Notes under the pieces: model-generated | What the model was told of the DNA's origin: nothing | Database searches by the model: none | Seen by the model: the letters and a program-made list of their open reading frames with translations, nothing else | Made by a program: the position numbers and the translations under genes | Part shown: piece by piece, positions 53,816-62,592 of the stretch | How positions within the stretch are numbered: the first letter of the stretch is position 1 | Layout of the letters: each line of letters opens with the position of its first letter | Origin: Cupriavidus sp. MP-37 | Lineage (GTDB): Bacteria; Pseudomonadota; Gammaproteobacteria; Burkholderiales; Burkholderiaceae | Direction: 5' to 3' | Assembly: GCF_020618415.1 (NCBI RefSeq) | Contig: NZ_CP085344.1 | Coordinates: 1 to 64,000, forward strand | Length of the DNA: 64,000 nucleotides

Positions 53816-53945
53816 CGCGCGCCTGGTGCTGGGGCAGCCACTGACAGCGATGCAGGCGGCCGGCGCGCTGCTGGTGCTGGCCAGCGTGTGGCTTGGCCAG
53901 CGCGCGGCCGCGCCGGCCACGGTGGCGCGCGCGCAGCCGGCCTGA
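53816..53945 (+). pseudogene. EamA (DMT) transporter, C-terminal remnant
   Basis: The plus-strand frame reads RLVLGQPLTAMQAAGALLVL, then ASVWLGQRAAAP, to the stop at 53943-53945. This is the last membrane helix of an EamA-type permease (usual form LVLGE-LT--Q--GA-L---GV). The remaining nine or so helices are missing. It abuts the marR remnant on the opposite strand. Confidence 0.7.
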
Positions 53946-54032
53946 TGTCATCCGCGAAGGGTGCTGCTGCCGGGCGGACTTTTGCGGCATCATGGCGGGC
54001 ACTCAAGTCCGACGTGCCCGTTCCCGCCGACG

Positions 54033-54299
54033 ATGCCACCCGTCCCAGATCCTTCCGCCGCTCCTGCCACGCCGCCCTGCGAGCGCTGCCTGGCGCTCGC
54101 CGACGACCCGCGCCGGCGTGAGCCACCGGCCTGCCTGGCGTTGCGCGGCACTGCGCCGGTGGTGACGCAGAGTGCCGCCGGCGTGCCGTACAGCATGCTG
54201 TCGTTCTGCTGCCGCGACTGCGGCACCGGGTGGCGGCTCTACGACCGCGCCAACGAGCTCTTTGTCTCGTGGGTGCCGGAGCGGCCGCTGGAGCGCTGA
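54033..54299 (+). CDS. Small cysteine-rich protein, possible zinc ribbon
   Basis: The 88-residue protein has CERC near the N-terminus and FCCRDCGTGW in the second half, a four-cysteine pattern suggesting one zinc site. The C-terminal LYDRANELFVSWVP is well formed. No family is recognised. ATG 54033 starts a short Pro-rich lead. Codon use is normal for the genome, which supports a real gene. Confidence 0.6.
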   Translation: MPPVPDPSAAPATPPCERCLALADDPRRREPPACLALRGTAPVVTQSAAGVPYSMLSFCCRDCGTGWRLYDRANELFVSWVPERPLER

Positions 54300-54397
54300 G
54301 CGCGCCGCATGATCGGCTAAGATAGCGGCTGTTCCGCGCCGCGCCGGCCAATTGGGCCGCGCGGCCGCTCCCGTCGAATCTCTCCCGCGTTCCCATC

Positions 54398-55387
54398 ATG
54401 GCCTTCCCCTTCCGCCCGTCGCTGCTGGCCGCAGCGTGCGTGTTCAGTGCCGCCGCACTTGCCCCTGCCGCCGCCGCCGCGGCCGACGCCTATCCCAGCC
54501 GCCCGATCCGCCTGATCGTCGCCTATCCCACCGGCGGCATCAGCGACACCGTGGCGCGCGCGCTCGGCGAACGGCTGTCGGCGCAAATGGGCACCTCGGT
54601 GGTGGTCGAGAACAAGGCCGGCGCCGGCGGCAGCATCGGCATCGACGCGGTCGCCAAGGCCGCGCCGGACGGCTACACGCTCGGCTTTGCCGCGACCAGC
54701 CCGCTCACGCTGAATCCGCATGTCGGCCGCGTCAACTACGATCCGCAGAAGGATGTGGCGCCGGTGATGAGCGTCATGTATTCGCCGGTGCTGGTGGTTG
54801 CGACTTCCGCGTTCGGCGGCAAGAGCTTTGCCGACGTGGTCGGCCAGGCCAGTGCCAGGCCCGGTTCGGTACGCTGGGCCACTTCGGGCCTGGGCACGGT
54901 CGGCCATGTGGTGCTGGAACAGATCAAGCAGAAGTCGAAGGCCGACATCGTGCTGATCCCGTACAAGGGCGCGGGCCAGCAGATGAACGATGCGCTCGGC
55001 GGCCAGTTCGAGGTGATGAGCACCAACGCCAGCCCGGTGCTGAGCCAGCATATGCAGGCCGGCCGCCTGCGCGCGCTGGCGGTGGGCGCACCGAAGCGCC
55101 TGGAAAGCCTGCCCGCCGTGCCGACGCTGGCCGAGCTGGGCTACCCCAAGGCCAACCTGACCTCGACCTTCGGCATTTTCGCCCCGGGCAAGACCCCTGC
55201 GGCCATCATCAACCGCCTGAACGCCGAGCTGAACAAGGCGCTGGCCGAGCCGGAAGTGCACGAGCGCCTGCTCAAGGGCGGCGAAGTGCCGACCGGCGGC
55301 ACGCCGGCGCAGTTTGCCAAGGCCATCCGCGAAGAGTCCGCGGAGAACGCCCGCATCGTCAGGGAAGCCGGGATCAAGGCTGACTGA
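54398..55387 (+). CDS. Bug/TctC-family periplasmic solute-binding protein
   Basis: The 329-residue protein has a signal peptide (cleavage near AAAAADA) and the Bug core YPSRPIRLIVAYPTGGISDT, VVVENKAGAGGSIGIDAVAK, ADIVLIPYKGAGQQMNDALG and GIFAPGKTPAAIINRLNAEL. These bind carboxylates or other small metabolites and are massively expanded in Cupriavidus and Bordetella. No TctA/TctB membrane genes adjoin, so it is an orphan, as most Bug proteins are. Confidence 0.94.
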   Translation: MAFPFRPSLLAAACVFSAAALAPAAAAAADAYPSRPIRLIVAYPTGGISDTVARALGERLSAQMGTSVVVENKAGAGGSIGIDAVAKAAPDGYTLGFAATSPLTLNPHVGRVNYDPQKDVAPVMSVMYSPVLVVATSAFGGKSFADVVGQASARPGSVRWATSGLGTVGHVVLEQIKQKSKADIVLIPYKGAGQQMNDALGGQFEVMSTNASPVLSQHMQAGRLRALAVGAPKRLESLPAVPTLAELGYPKANLTSTFGIFAPGKTPAAIINRLNAELNKALAEPEVHERLLKGGEVPTGGTPAQFAKAIREESAENARIVREAGIKAD

Positions 55388-55422
55388 ATGACCGGGCCGG
55401 GCGCGCCGGCACCAGGGCCGCG

Positions 55423-56109
55423 CTAGGCCGCATCGAGCCGGCTGCCCAGCCCGTACACCGACGACAGCCGCACGCCGTTGTGCGGCCACAGCGCCAGCTT
55501 GGTGCGCACGCGCGACAAGTGGCTGTCGACGGTGCGCGAGGCCGCGTCCATGTGATAGCGCCAGACCTGGTCGACCATGGTCTGGCGCAGCACCAGCGAC
55601 CCCAGGTTGCGGAACAGCAGCACCGCCAGGTCGAATTCCTTCGGGGCCAGCAGCACCGGCTTGCCCTGCACCCACACCTGCCGCTCGGCGGTGGCAAAGC
55701 GGAACGGCCCGTGTTCCAGGTCGCAGTCGGCGCTGGCCGGCCGCGCGCGGCGCAGCAGCGCCAGCACGCGCGCGGCCAGTTCCGCGGCGCGCAGCGGCTT
55801 GGGCAGGTAGCTGTCCGCGCCCTGCGCCAGGCAGGCCGCGACAAAGCCTTCTTCGTTCGAGGCCCCGGTCAGCATCACCGGCATCTCGTTGCCCAAGGTG
55901 CGGCGCACCCACGCCAGCACTTCCAGCGCCGGCAGGCCCGGCGTATCGCAATCCAGCATCAGCAGGTCGAACGGCCGGGCGCGCAGCGCGCCGATCAGGC
56001 TGCGCCCGCTGAGGTAGCGCGTGCACTGGTGGCCGTTCAGGCGCAGGGTCTGTTCGATGCTGACGGCGAGGGTGGGGTCCGCCTGCAGCGCGGCGATCTT
56101 CACGGACAT
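55423..56109 (-). CDS. OmpR-type response regulator (copy 1)
   Basis: The 228-residue protein has a receiver domain with the phospho-acceptor Asp in LLMLDCDTPGLPALEVLAW, Thr in MLTGASNEEG and Lys in YLPKPLRAAEL. The C-terminal winged helix contains LAPKEFDLAVLLFRNLGSLV and TVDSHLSRVRTKL. ATG 56109 has AGGAG at good spacing. It is divergent from a second, similar regulator; both share the unusual LAPKEFDLAVLLFR/LTPKEFDLAVLLFR block, so they are paralogues. Confidence 0.9.
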   Translation of the reverse strand: MSVKIAALQADPTLAVSIEQTLRLNGHQCTRYLSGRSLIGALRARPFDLLMLDCDTPGLPALEVLAWVRRTLGNEMPVMLTGASNEEGFVAACLAQGADSYLPKPLRAAELAARVLALLRRARPASADCDLEHGPFRFATAERQVWVQGKPVLLAPKEFDLAVLLFRNLGSLVLRQTMVDQVWRYHMDAASRTVDSHLSRVRTKLALWPHNGVRLSSVYGLGSRLDAA

Positions 56110-56334
56110 GGCTCCTGTGCGCGGACGCACCGCAGTGCGTCGCCGGGGTGGACACAACTCGACAAACAGGTTGCGCGGGCACGGGTCGGCCCGCAGCGAA
56201 GCCCATGGTAGGAGCGGCCTACTAAGGCGAGAAGTAAAAGATTGTTGAAAGGCGAGATTGAGCGCTTTCCTATTCGTGCGGCCCGCAACACCGGCTTAAA
56301 TGACCCGCTAATGGGCAGTTCCGTCGGAGGCAAC

Positions 56335-57063
56335 ATGGGAAAGAAAACAGCATCGCGCATTGCATCGCTCGAGGACGCGCCCGCGGATGCGGCGCTGATC
56401 CGCCAAGTCGTCGCCAGCGCGGGATTCGAATGCGTCAGCTTCAGCGAGAGCCGGCGCCTGCTGCTGGCGCTGCGCGACGCCGGCTTCGACCTGCTGCTGC
56501 TGGACTGGCAGATGCCGGACCTGTCCGGGCGCGAGGTACTGGCCTGGGTCCGCACCCACCTGGACCGGCGCATCCCGGTCATGTTCCTGAGCGGCCGCGA
56601 TGCCGAGCACGATATCGTCAGCGCGCTGGCCGCGGGCGCCGACGACTACATGGTCAAGCCGATCCGCCCGGCCGAACTGGCCGCGCGCATCGAATGCCTG
56701 CTGCGGCGCGCGTATCCCGCGCAGGCGTCGCCGCACGCGCCGCTGCGATTGGGCGATTACGCCTTCGACTGCGCGCTGCGCCGGGTCACCTGCAACGGCC
56801 AGCCGATCGGCCTGACACCCAAGGAATTCGACCTCGCGGTGCTGCTGTTCCGCCACGAAGGCCGCATCGTCACGCGCGACCACATCACGGCCGCGGTCTG
56901 GGGCCGCGAGATCTCGCCGTTGTCGCGCACCATCGATACCCACGTATCGCGCGTGCGCAGCAAGCTCGGGCTGCAAGCGGAGCACGGCATGCGGCTGACG
57001 CCGGTCTATACGCACGGCTATCGGCTGGAGCGCCTGGCACACGCCGAGCGGGCCGCAGCATGA
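56335..57063 (+). CDS. OmpR-type response regulator (copy 2)
   Basis: The 242-residue protein has receiver motifs LLLLDWQMPDLSGREVLAW (phospho-acceptor Asp), MFLSGRDAEHD and DDYMVKPIRPAEL. The effector wing is LTPKEFDLAVLLFRHEGRIV, TIDTHVSRVRSKL. ATG 56335 follows CGGAGG. Its stop overlaps the ATG of the histidine kinase-like gene (ATGA), so they are translationally coupled and likely partners. It is paralogous to the divergent regulator upstream. Confidence 0.92.
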   Translation: MGKKTASRIASLEDAPADAALIRQVVASAGFECVSFSESRRLLLALRDAGFDLLLLDWQMPDLSGREVLAWVRTHLDRRIPVMFLSGRDAEHDIVSALAAGADDYMVKPIRPAELAARIECLLRRAYPAQASPHAPLRLGDYAFDCALRRVTCNGQPIGLTPKEFDLAVLLFRHEGRIVTRDHITAAVWGREISPLSRTIDTHVSRVRSKLGLQAEHGMRLTPVYTHGYRLERLAHAERAAA

Positions 57064-57830
57064 CGGCGCGCCAGCTGTGCCTTGCCCTGCTTGCTGCGGC
57101 GTTGTGCCTGAGCGGCTGCCGGCTGGCGCGACGTCGCTGCAGCGCAGCTGCGATGCCGGCGCCGGCAAGCGGCGGCGACGTGCGCGACCCCGCCGCCGTG
57201 CAGGACATGCTGCTGCATGTGCTGGGCCACGACCTGCGCGAACCCAATGCCTCGCTGCTAGCGTGGCTGGCGCTGCGCCAGACCCGGTCGCAGGCCGATG
57301 CGGCGCTGCTGGCGCAGGTCGGCGGCCACGCGCGCCGCTCGCTGCGCCATATCGACGACCTGAACCGGCTGCTGCGCGAAACGCGGCATGCCTACCGGAT
57401 GCGGCGGATCGCCATGGAGACCCTGCTCGATGCGGCGCTGGACCGCGTCTGGACCGAAGCCGGCGAGGCCGGGATCCGGCTGGAACGCCCGGCCGCGCGC
57501 CTGCCCCGCATCGGCGGGGACGCGGCGATGCTCGCCGGCACGCTGGAATGGCTGCTGGGCAGCGCCATCGGCGCCGCGGCGCATGACACGGTGCTGCGCA
57601 CCGCGTGCCGCGGCCATGCCGGTGGCGTGGCGCTGACGATCGTGTTCCAGCCCGCCGACGACGCGGGCGCCGTGCAACTGGCCCGGCCCGGGCCCGCGCT
57701 GCTGTGCGCGCAGCGCGTGGTGGCGCGCCATGGCGGCCTGCTGGTGCCGCTCCAGCCGCTGCAGCCAAACCAGGGCGTTGCCGCGCAGGCCGGCTGGTAC
57801 CTGTGGCTGCGGCGCCGGCCGCGCCCATGA
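57060..57830 (+). CDS. Histidine kinase-like protein with a lipobox and degenerate ATPase
   Basis: The 256-residue protein begins with a signal-like stretch ending in lipobox LCLSGC, so it may be a lipoprotein. No transmembrane or input domain is visible. A HisKA-like helix carries the candidate phospho-His in LGHDLREPNASL. The HATPase region is degraded: the N-box position reads LEWLLGSAIGAA without the usual Asn set, and the G2-like stretch is GPALLCAQRVVARHGG. It is coupled by ATGA to response regulator copy 2. It might be a phosphatase, a phosphotransfer partner or a decaying kinase. If a downstream start is used it would instead be cytosolic. Confidence 0.65.
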   Translation: MTARQLCLALLAAALCLSGCRLARRRCSAAAMPAPASGGDVRDPAAVQDMLLHVLGHDLREPNASLLAWLALRQTRSQADAALLAQVGGHARRSLRHIDDLNRLLRETRHAYRMRRIAMETLLDAALDRVWTEAGEAGIRLERPAARLPRIGGDAAMLAGTLEWLLGSAIGAAAHDTVLRTACRGHAGGVALTIVFQPADDAGAVQLARPGPALLCAQRVVARHGGLLVPLQPLQPNQGVAAQAGWYLWLRRRPRP

Positions 57831-57854
57831 AAAAAGGCACCCGAAGGTGCCTTT
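57830..57854 (-). terminator. Terminator of the porin gene
   Basis: On the minus strand AAAGGCACC and GGTGCCTTT pair around TTCG and run into six T residues. The plus-strand coordinates of the stem are 57833-57841 and 57846-57854. It starts directly at the stop of the kinase-like gene and lies 27 bases after the porin stop. A T-run on the plus strand is shorter, so it should act mainly on the porin transcript. Confidence 0.85.
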
Positions 57855-57880
57855 GCCAGGAACTGCTGATCAGGTATCGA

Positions 57881-58960
57881 TCAGAAGATGTGGCGGATGC
57901 CCAGCGCAGCGCCGGTCTGGTTGTTGCGGCCCGGCATTTCGGTGGTGGTGCCGCCCGAAACCTTGTTGAAGTCAACCGTGCCGTAGACCTGGGTGCGCTT
58001 GGACAGCGAGTACTCGGCCAGCAGCACGCCGGTGTAGCGGCGGCCGTTGTTGTTGTTCACGCCGTTCTTGTTCTCGACGTAGTCGCCGTAGAACACGCCG
58101 GTCAGCGCCAGGGCCGGGGTGGCCTGGTAGGTCAGGCCGATGTAGCCGATGGTGTCCTTGCGCGGGTTGCTGGCAGCGCCGGCGGCGACCACGCCCGGTG
58201 CCGGAGCGGCAGCCGAGTTGTTCAGGAAGCCGTTGTCGATGACGCCGGTGCGGTCCTTGCCGCCGATGTAACCCACGAACAGCTTGGCCGGGCCAAAGGC
58301 GTACTTACCGGCAGCGCCCCACATTTGCTGCTTGTTGCCGTTGATATCGCGGACTTCCTGGTACACGCCGCCGATGCCGAACGGACCGAACGAGTAGGCG
58401 GCACGGGTGCCCCAGTACTGGTTCTGGCTCATGCTGCCCGGCTGCTCGCCGAAGCCGTAGCTGGCGCCGACGTCCAGGCCGCCGAACTTGCCGGCGTAGC
58501 TGACCACGTTGTTGTTGCGGAACTGGGTCAGGAAGAACGGCCAGGCGTTGTTGGTGTAGTTGCCGATGGTCAGCGGATCGTAGTCGCCGAAGAAGTTAAA
58601 GCCTTCGGTGTACTGGCGGCCCAGCTTGATCGTGCCGAAGTCGCCCGACAGGCCGACGTAAGCCTGACGGCCAAACAGGCTGTTGTTCTGGTTGGCGCGG
58701 CCGGTATCCGGGTCAAAGCCGCCTTCCAGCTGGAAGATCGCCTTCAGGTTGTTGCCCAGGGCTTCGCTGCCCTTCAAGCCCCAGCGGCTGTTGGTGATGG
58801 CGCCGTTGGTCAGTTCCCACGAGTTGTCATTGTTGGCGTTCGCGTTCGTCTGGAAGCGGATGCTCTGGTCGACGATACCGTACAGGGTGACGGAGGTTTG
58901 TGCGAAAGCCGAACCTGCCAACAGGCTGCCGGCTGCGAGGACGATGGCCGATTTCTTCAT
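57881..58960 (-). CDS. Outer-membrane porin (Neisseria/Burkholderia type)
   Basis: This 359-residue general porin has a signal peptide (MKKSAIVLAAGSLLAGSAFA, cleavage before QTSVTLYG) and the mature start VTLYGIVDQSIRF. The constriction-loop-type motif LGRQYTEGFNFFGDYDP follows, and many alternating beta strands end in the Phe-terminated C-terminus ALGIRHIF required by the Bam machinery. It forms trimeric channels for small hydrophilic solutes. It is a single-gene unit with a strong terminator. Confidence 0.95.
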   Translation of the reverse strand: MKKSAIVLAAGSLLAGSAFAQTSVTLYGIVDQSIRFQTNANANNDNSWELTNGAITNSRWGLKGSEALGNNLKAIFQLEGGFDPDTGRANQNNSLFGRQAYVGLSGDFGTIKLGRQYTEGFNFFGDYDPLTIGNYTNNAWPFFLTQFRNNNVVSYAGKFGGLDVGASYGFGEQPGSMSQNQYWGTRAAYSFGPFGIGGVYQEVRDINGNKQQMWGAAGKYAFGPAKLFVGYIGGKDRTGVIDNGFLNNSAAAPAPGVVAAGAASNPRKDTIGYIGLTYQATPALALTGVFYGDYVENKNGVNNNNGRRYTGVLLAEYSLSKRTQVYGTVDFNKVSGGTTTEMPGRNNQTGAALGIRHIF

Positions 58961-59296
58961 GGTGCTCCTTTTCTGTCTTGTACTGTGCCCTTCGCCGGAT
59001 CACGGCGGGGATATGGTCTACGTTTCGTGTAAACGCCGCGAAAATTTAACAAAACGTAAGGAACAAGGACACAAAACTCCGTGGAGCCGCGCTTTCAAGC
59101 AGGAAATTAGTGCAATTTCGTTGTCTGGCCGCTACAGAATTCTGCATTCGGGGGCAAAGGCAGCGCTGTGGCACCGCCTCGGAGCCGGGCTGCGCGACGG
59201 CAGGGCGCTGGAGCGCCAGGGAGCGAAGGCGAGAGAAGGGAACGGGGCGGGGAGCCCCGCGGGCGCAGGGACCCGGCGCTGCCGGGTCCTGTGTCC
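58961..59296. other. Porin upstream region and minE trailer
   Basis: There is no gene in these 336 bases. The left third is AT-rich (AAAATTTAACAAAACGTAAG near 59040-59060) and should hold the porin promoter. A small hairpin GGCGCT-GG-AGCGCC is at 59204-59217, and the minE terminator hairpin is at 59269-59289. Frames across it lack ribosome sites. Confidence 0.6.
59269..59289 (-). terminator. Hairpin terminator after minE
   Basis: GGACCCGGC (59269-59277) pairs perfectly with GCCGGGTCC (59281-59289), eight bases after the minE stop on the minus strand. The T-run is missing, so termination may be partly Rho-dependent. Confidence 0.6.
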
Positions 59297-59551
59297 TCAG
59301 TGCTGCGGGATTTCGATCTTGACCTCGAGCACCTCGAGGTTGTCCTGGCGTTCCAGGCTGACGCGCAGGTCCTGGTCGCCGATCTTGACGTATTTGGAGA
59401 TCACCGCCACCAGCTCGCGCTGCAGCGCGGGCAGGTAGTCGGCGGGGGCGGAATGGCCGGTGCGCTCGTGCGCCAGAATGATCTGCAGGCGCTCCTTGGC
59501 GACTGACGCGGACTTCTTCTTCTCTCCCAGCAGGAAGGAAAGGATCGACAT
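59297..59551 (-). CDS. minE: Cell division topological specificity factor MinE
   Basis: The 84-residue protein has the membrane-targeting N-terminus [20 protein letters not shown] and the MinD-contact helix [12 protein letters not shown], followed by the beta-rich dimer domain ([21 protein letters not shown]). MinE drives pole-to-pole oscillation of MinD/MinC so that the Z ring forms at midcell. It is the last gene of minCDE, 21 bases after minD. Confidence 0.97.
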   Translation of the reverse strand: MSILSFLLGEKKKSASVAKERLQIILAHERTGHSAPADYLPALQRELVAVISKYVKIGDQDLRVSLERQDNLEVLEVKIEIPQH

Positions 59552-59572
59552 GGGGTGAGCCCTCCTTGACCG

Positions 59573-60388
59573 TTACTTGTTGCCGAAGATGCGCGAGAAC
59601 AGCCCGGGCTTCTGGTAGTCGGTGAAGCGCATCGGCTTGTCCTTGCCGAGGAAGCGGTCCACCACGTCGCTGTAGGCGTCGGACACGTCGCTGCCTTCCA
59701 GGTGGATGGCGGGCGTGCCCTGGTTGGACGCGTGCAGCACCGCTTCCGATTCCGGCACCACGCCGATCAGCTTGATGCGCAGGATTTCCTGGATGTCGGT
59801 CAGCGACAGCATCTCGCCGCCATGCACGCGCTTGGGGTTGTAGCGGGTGATCAGCAGGTGTTCCTTGATCGGGTCGCCGCCCTCGGTGGCGCGCTTGGTC
59901 TTGGACGCGAGGATGCCGAGGATGCGGTCCGAATCGCGCACCGACGACACTTCCGGGTTGGTCACGATCAGCGCCTCGTCGGCGAAGTACATGGCCATCA
60001 GCGCGCCCGATTCGATGCCGGCGGGCGAGTCGCAGACGATGTATTCGAAATCCATCTCGATCAGGCCGTCGATCACCTTCTCGACGCCCTCGCGCGTGAG
60101 CGCGTCCTTGTCGCGCGTCTGCGAGGCCGGCAGGATGAACAGGTTCTCGCACTTCTTGTCCTTGATCAGCGCCTGGCGCAGGTTGGCTTCGCCCTGCACC
60201 ACGTTGATCAGGTCATACACCACGCGGCGTTCGCAACCCATGATCAGGTCGAGGTTGCGCAGGCCGACGTCGAAGTCGATCACGGCAGTCTTGTGGCCGC
60301 GCAGGGCCAGGCCGGCGGCAAAGCTGGCGCTGGTGGTGGTCTTGCCGACGCCTCCCTTGCCGGAGGTCACAACGATGATTTTTGCCAT
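59573..60388 (-). CDS. minD: Septum site-determining ATPase MinD
   Basis: This 271-residue ParA/MinD ATPase has the deviant Walker A SGKGGVGKTTTSASFA, switch I DFDVGLRNLDL and switch II CDSPAGIESGA. The C-terminal amphipathic membrane-targeting helix is KPGLFSRIFGNK. It binds the inner membrane as an ATP dimer and recruits MinC; MinE stimulates its hydrolysis. It is the middle gene of the conserved minCDE operon. Confidence 0.98.
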   Translation of the reverse strand: MAKIIVVTSGKGGVGKTTTSASFAAGLALRGHKTAVIDFDVGLRNLDLIMGCERRVVYDLINVVQGEANLRQALIKDKKCENLFILPASQTRDKDALTREGVEKVIDGLIEMDFEYIVCDSPAGIESGALMAMYFADEALIVTNPEVSSVRDSDRILGILASKTKRATEGGDPIKEHLLITRYNPKRVHGGEMLSLTDIQEILRIKLIGVVPESEAVLHASNQGTPAIHLEGSDVSDAYSDVVDRFLGKDKPMRFTDYQKPGLFSRIFGNK

Positions 60389-60454
60389 GGCTCTTTGGTC
60401 CAGTAATAAGTTGAAGCTTGCGCTCTCTGCGATTCGGTCCCGAGGGGCGAGCGG

Positions 60455-61255
60455 TTACTTGAGCCGCAGCGCTTCGAGGATCAGTTTTTCATCGGCCAGG
60501 CGCACCTGGGCGGTCTTGCCGTGCACATCGGCCGGAAGCGTCTGCTCCGCGGTCCGGTAGATGCCGGCGATGGAAATCAGTTCGGGCTCCATGCACGTGC
60601 TGAAGATGCGCGCGGCGGTGTTGCCCTTGACGCCCGCCAGCGCGCGGCCGCGTAGCGGGGCATAGATATGGATGTTGCCTTCGGCGATGACCTCGGCACC
60701 GTAGCTGACCACGTCCATGATCACCACGTCGCCATGCGCATAGACCTGCTGGCCGGAGCGCAGCGGCTTGTCGATCAGCAGGGTCTGGGTCTGGCGCACG
60801 GCGGCGGCCACGGCGGCGTCGGTGGCCGCCTGCGCCGCGGCGCGGGCGGCTTCCTCGCGCGCCGCCTGCTCGGCGGCAGCCTGTTCCGCGGCGGCAGCGG
60901 CCTTGGCCTCGGCGGCGCGCTCGGCGGCGCCGCTGCGGCGGGACTGGCTGTCGAGCAGCGGCAGGCCGAAGCGCTCGGCCCACTCGCGCTGGCCCGCACG
61001 CGCGACCACGCCGATGGCGCGGGCCTTGAGCGTGGCGAGCGTGTCGATCACGGTGCCGAGCGCGACTTCGCTGTCGTCTTCCAGCGCGCGCAGGTCCAGC
61101 GCGATCACGTCATTGGAGAAGAAGTCGGGAGTGGCTTCGAAGCGGGTGAGGAGGTCATCCCGCAGCGCAGCCATGTCGGCGGTCTGGAGGGCGAGAAGGA
61201 GGGCGTCGACGTTGCCACTGCGCAGCTCGAAGCGTGGCGATTTCTTCTGGGACAT
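60455..61255 (-). CDS. minC: Septum site-determining protein MinC
   Basis: MinC inhibits FtsZ polymerisation away from midcell. The 266-residue protein has an N-terminal FtsZ-binding domain (FELRSGNVDALLLALQ, then FFSNDVIALDLRAL). An unusually long Ala/Glu-rich, probably coiled linker occupies about residues 115-165. The C-terminal beta-helix domain binds MinD (SGQQVYAHGDVVIMDVVSYG, IHIYAPLRGRALAG, IAGIYRTAEQ). ATG 61255 is preferred to an open extension of nine residues. It heads minCDE, divergent from corA. Confidence 0.95.
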   Translation of the reverse strand: MSQKKSPRFELRSGNVDALLLALQTADMAALRDDLLTRFEATPDFFSNDVIALDLRALEDDSEVALGTVIDTLATLKARAIGVVARAGQREWAERFGLPLLDSQSRRSGAAERAAEAKAAAAAEQAAAEQAAREEAARAAAQAATDAAVAAAVRQTQTLLIDKPLRSGQQVYAHGDVVIMDVVSYGAEVIAEGNIHIYAPLRGRALAGVKGNTAARIFSTCMEPELISIAGIYRTAEQTLPADVHGKTAQVRLADEKLILEALRLK

Positions 61256-61474
61256 AGCCGGGTGACCGTGGAAATGCCACATTCTAACGTTGTCTCTGTC
61301 GCGAACTGTAACAATTGGATCGATATGTACCGCAGGTGGCGCGTGGGCTCCTTGCGCGCGCCGGTGGCGCAGCGCAAGTGGGGCCGGCGCGGCTTGCGCG
61401 GCATCGGAAACCGCGCAGTGCGGGCATCGTGCAAAGCCTTGTTACGATTGCGCCATCTGATCAGCGGAGTTTCC

Positions 61475-62446
61475 ATGGGCGCCATCGTCAATTGCGTGGC
61501 TTACCGGCAGGGCAAGCGGCTCGGTACGGTAAGCATGGAGGAAATCCCGGCGGTGCTGGCGGTGCCCGGCACCTTCATCTGGCTGGGCCTGCACGAGCCA
61601 GAGCTGGCGCTGCTGCGGCAGGCCCAGCAGGCCTTCGGCCTGCACGACCTCGCGGTCGAGGACGCGACCAACGCGCACCAGCGCCCCAAGCTCGAGGCGT
61701 ATGGCGATTCCGTCTTCGTGGTGCTCAACACCGCGCAACTGGTGCAGGATGAAGTCGTGGTCGGCGAGACCCATCTGTTCGTCGGCCCCAACTACGTGGT
61801 CTCGGTTCGCCACGGCGCGAGCAGCACCTATGCGCCGGTGCGCGAGCGCTGCGAACACGACCCGCATGGCCTGGCGAACGGCCCCGGCTACGTGCTGTAC
61901 GCGCTGATGGACTTTGTCGTCGACCACTACCTGCCCATCGTCACGCGCCTGGAGGACACCTTCGAGGCGCTGGAGCAGGGCATCTTCCGCGACGAATTCG
62001 ACCGTGCCGCGATCGAGCGCCTGTACCAGATCAAGCGCCAGGTGCTGCGCCTGCGCAATGCGGTCAGCCCGGTCGAGGACATGTGCGGCCAGTTGATCCG
62101 GCTGCACGAAGAACTGGTGCCCAGGGAGTTGCGCGCCTATTTTCGCGATATCGAAGACCACGCCAGCCGGCTGGTGCGCACGCTCGACGTGGTGCGCGAA
62201 ATGCTGACCACGGCGGTGCAGGTCAATCTCGCGCTGGTGACCGTCGGCCAGAACGAAGTGGTCAAGCGGCTGGCCGGCTGGGGCGCGATCCTGGCGATCC
62301 CGACCGTGGTGTTCAGCCTGTACGGCATGAACTTCGATTTCATGCCCGAGCTGAAGGTCCACTACGCCTATCCGGCGGTGATTGGCATGACCGCGGTGGC
62401 GTGTGGCGCGCTGTGGCGGCGGCTGCACCGCGCGGGGTGGATCTGA
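61475..62446 (+). CDS. corA: CorA-family magnesium/cobalt transporter
   Basis: The 323-residue protein has the CorA layout: an alpha/beta cytoplasmic funnel (FIWLGLHEPELALLRQ), a long stalk helix (LYQIKRQVLRLRNAVSPVED), and two C-terminal membrane helices joined by the signature GMN loop (SLYGMNFDFMPEL). It forms pentameric Mg2+/Co2+ channels in the inner membrane. The ATG at 61475 has GGAG eight bases upstream; the longer open frame crosses into antisense of minC. There is no obvious Mg-sensing leader. Confidence 0.95.
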   Translation: MGAIVNCVAYRQGKRLGTVSMEEIPAVLAVPGTFIWLGLHEPELALLRQAQQAFGLHDLAVEDATNAHQRPKLEAYGDSVFVVLNTAQLVQDEVVVGETHLFVGPNYVVSVRHGASSTYAPVRERCEHDPHGLANGPGYVLYALMDFVVDHYLPIVTRLEDTFEALEQGIFRDEFDRAAIERLYQIKRQVLRLRNAVSPVEDMCGQLIRLHEELVPRELRAYFRDIEDHASRLVRTLDVVREMLTTAVQVNLALVTVGQNEVVKRLAGWGAILAIPTVVFSLYGMNFDFMPELKVHYAYPAVIGMTAVACGALWRRLHRAGWI

Positions 62447-62592
62447 GCCCGGGGTTGGTCATATTGGTACGACGAATGGCCATGTCGCCATTGTTCGCCG
62501 GTTGATTATTCCCGTCGATATTGCAGCCGCTACCCGGCACCCCGGCAGACTCCTACACTGGAGCAGAGAAGGCCCAGCGCCCGGAGTCCGCC

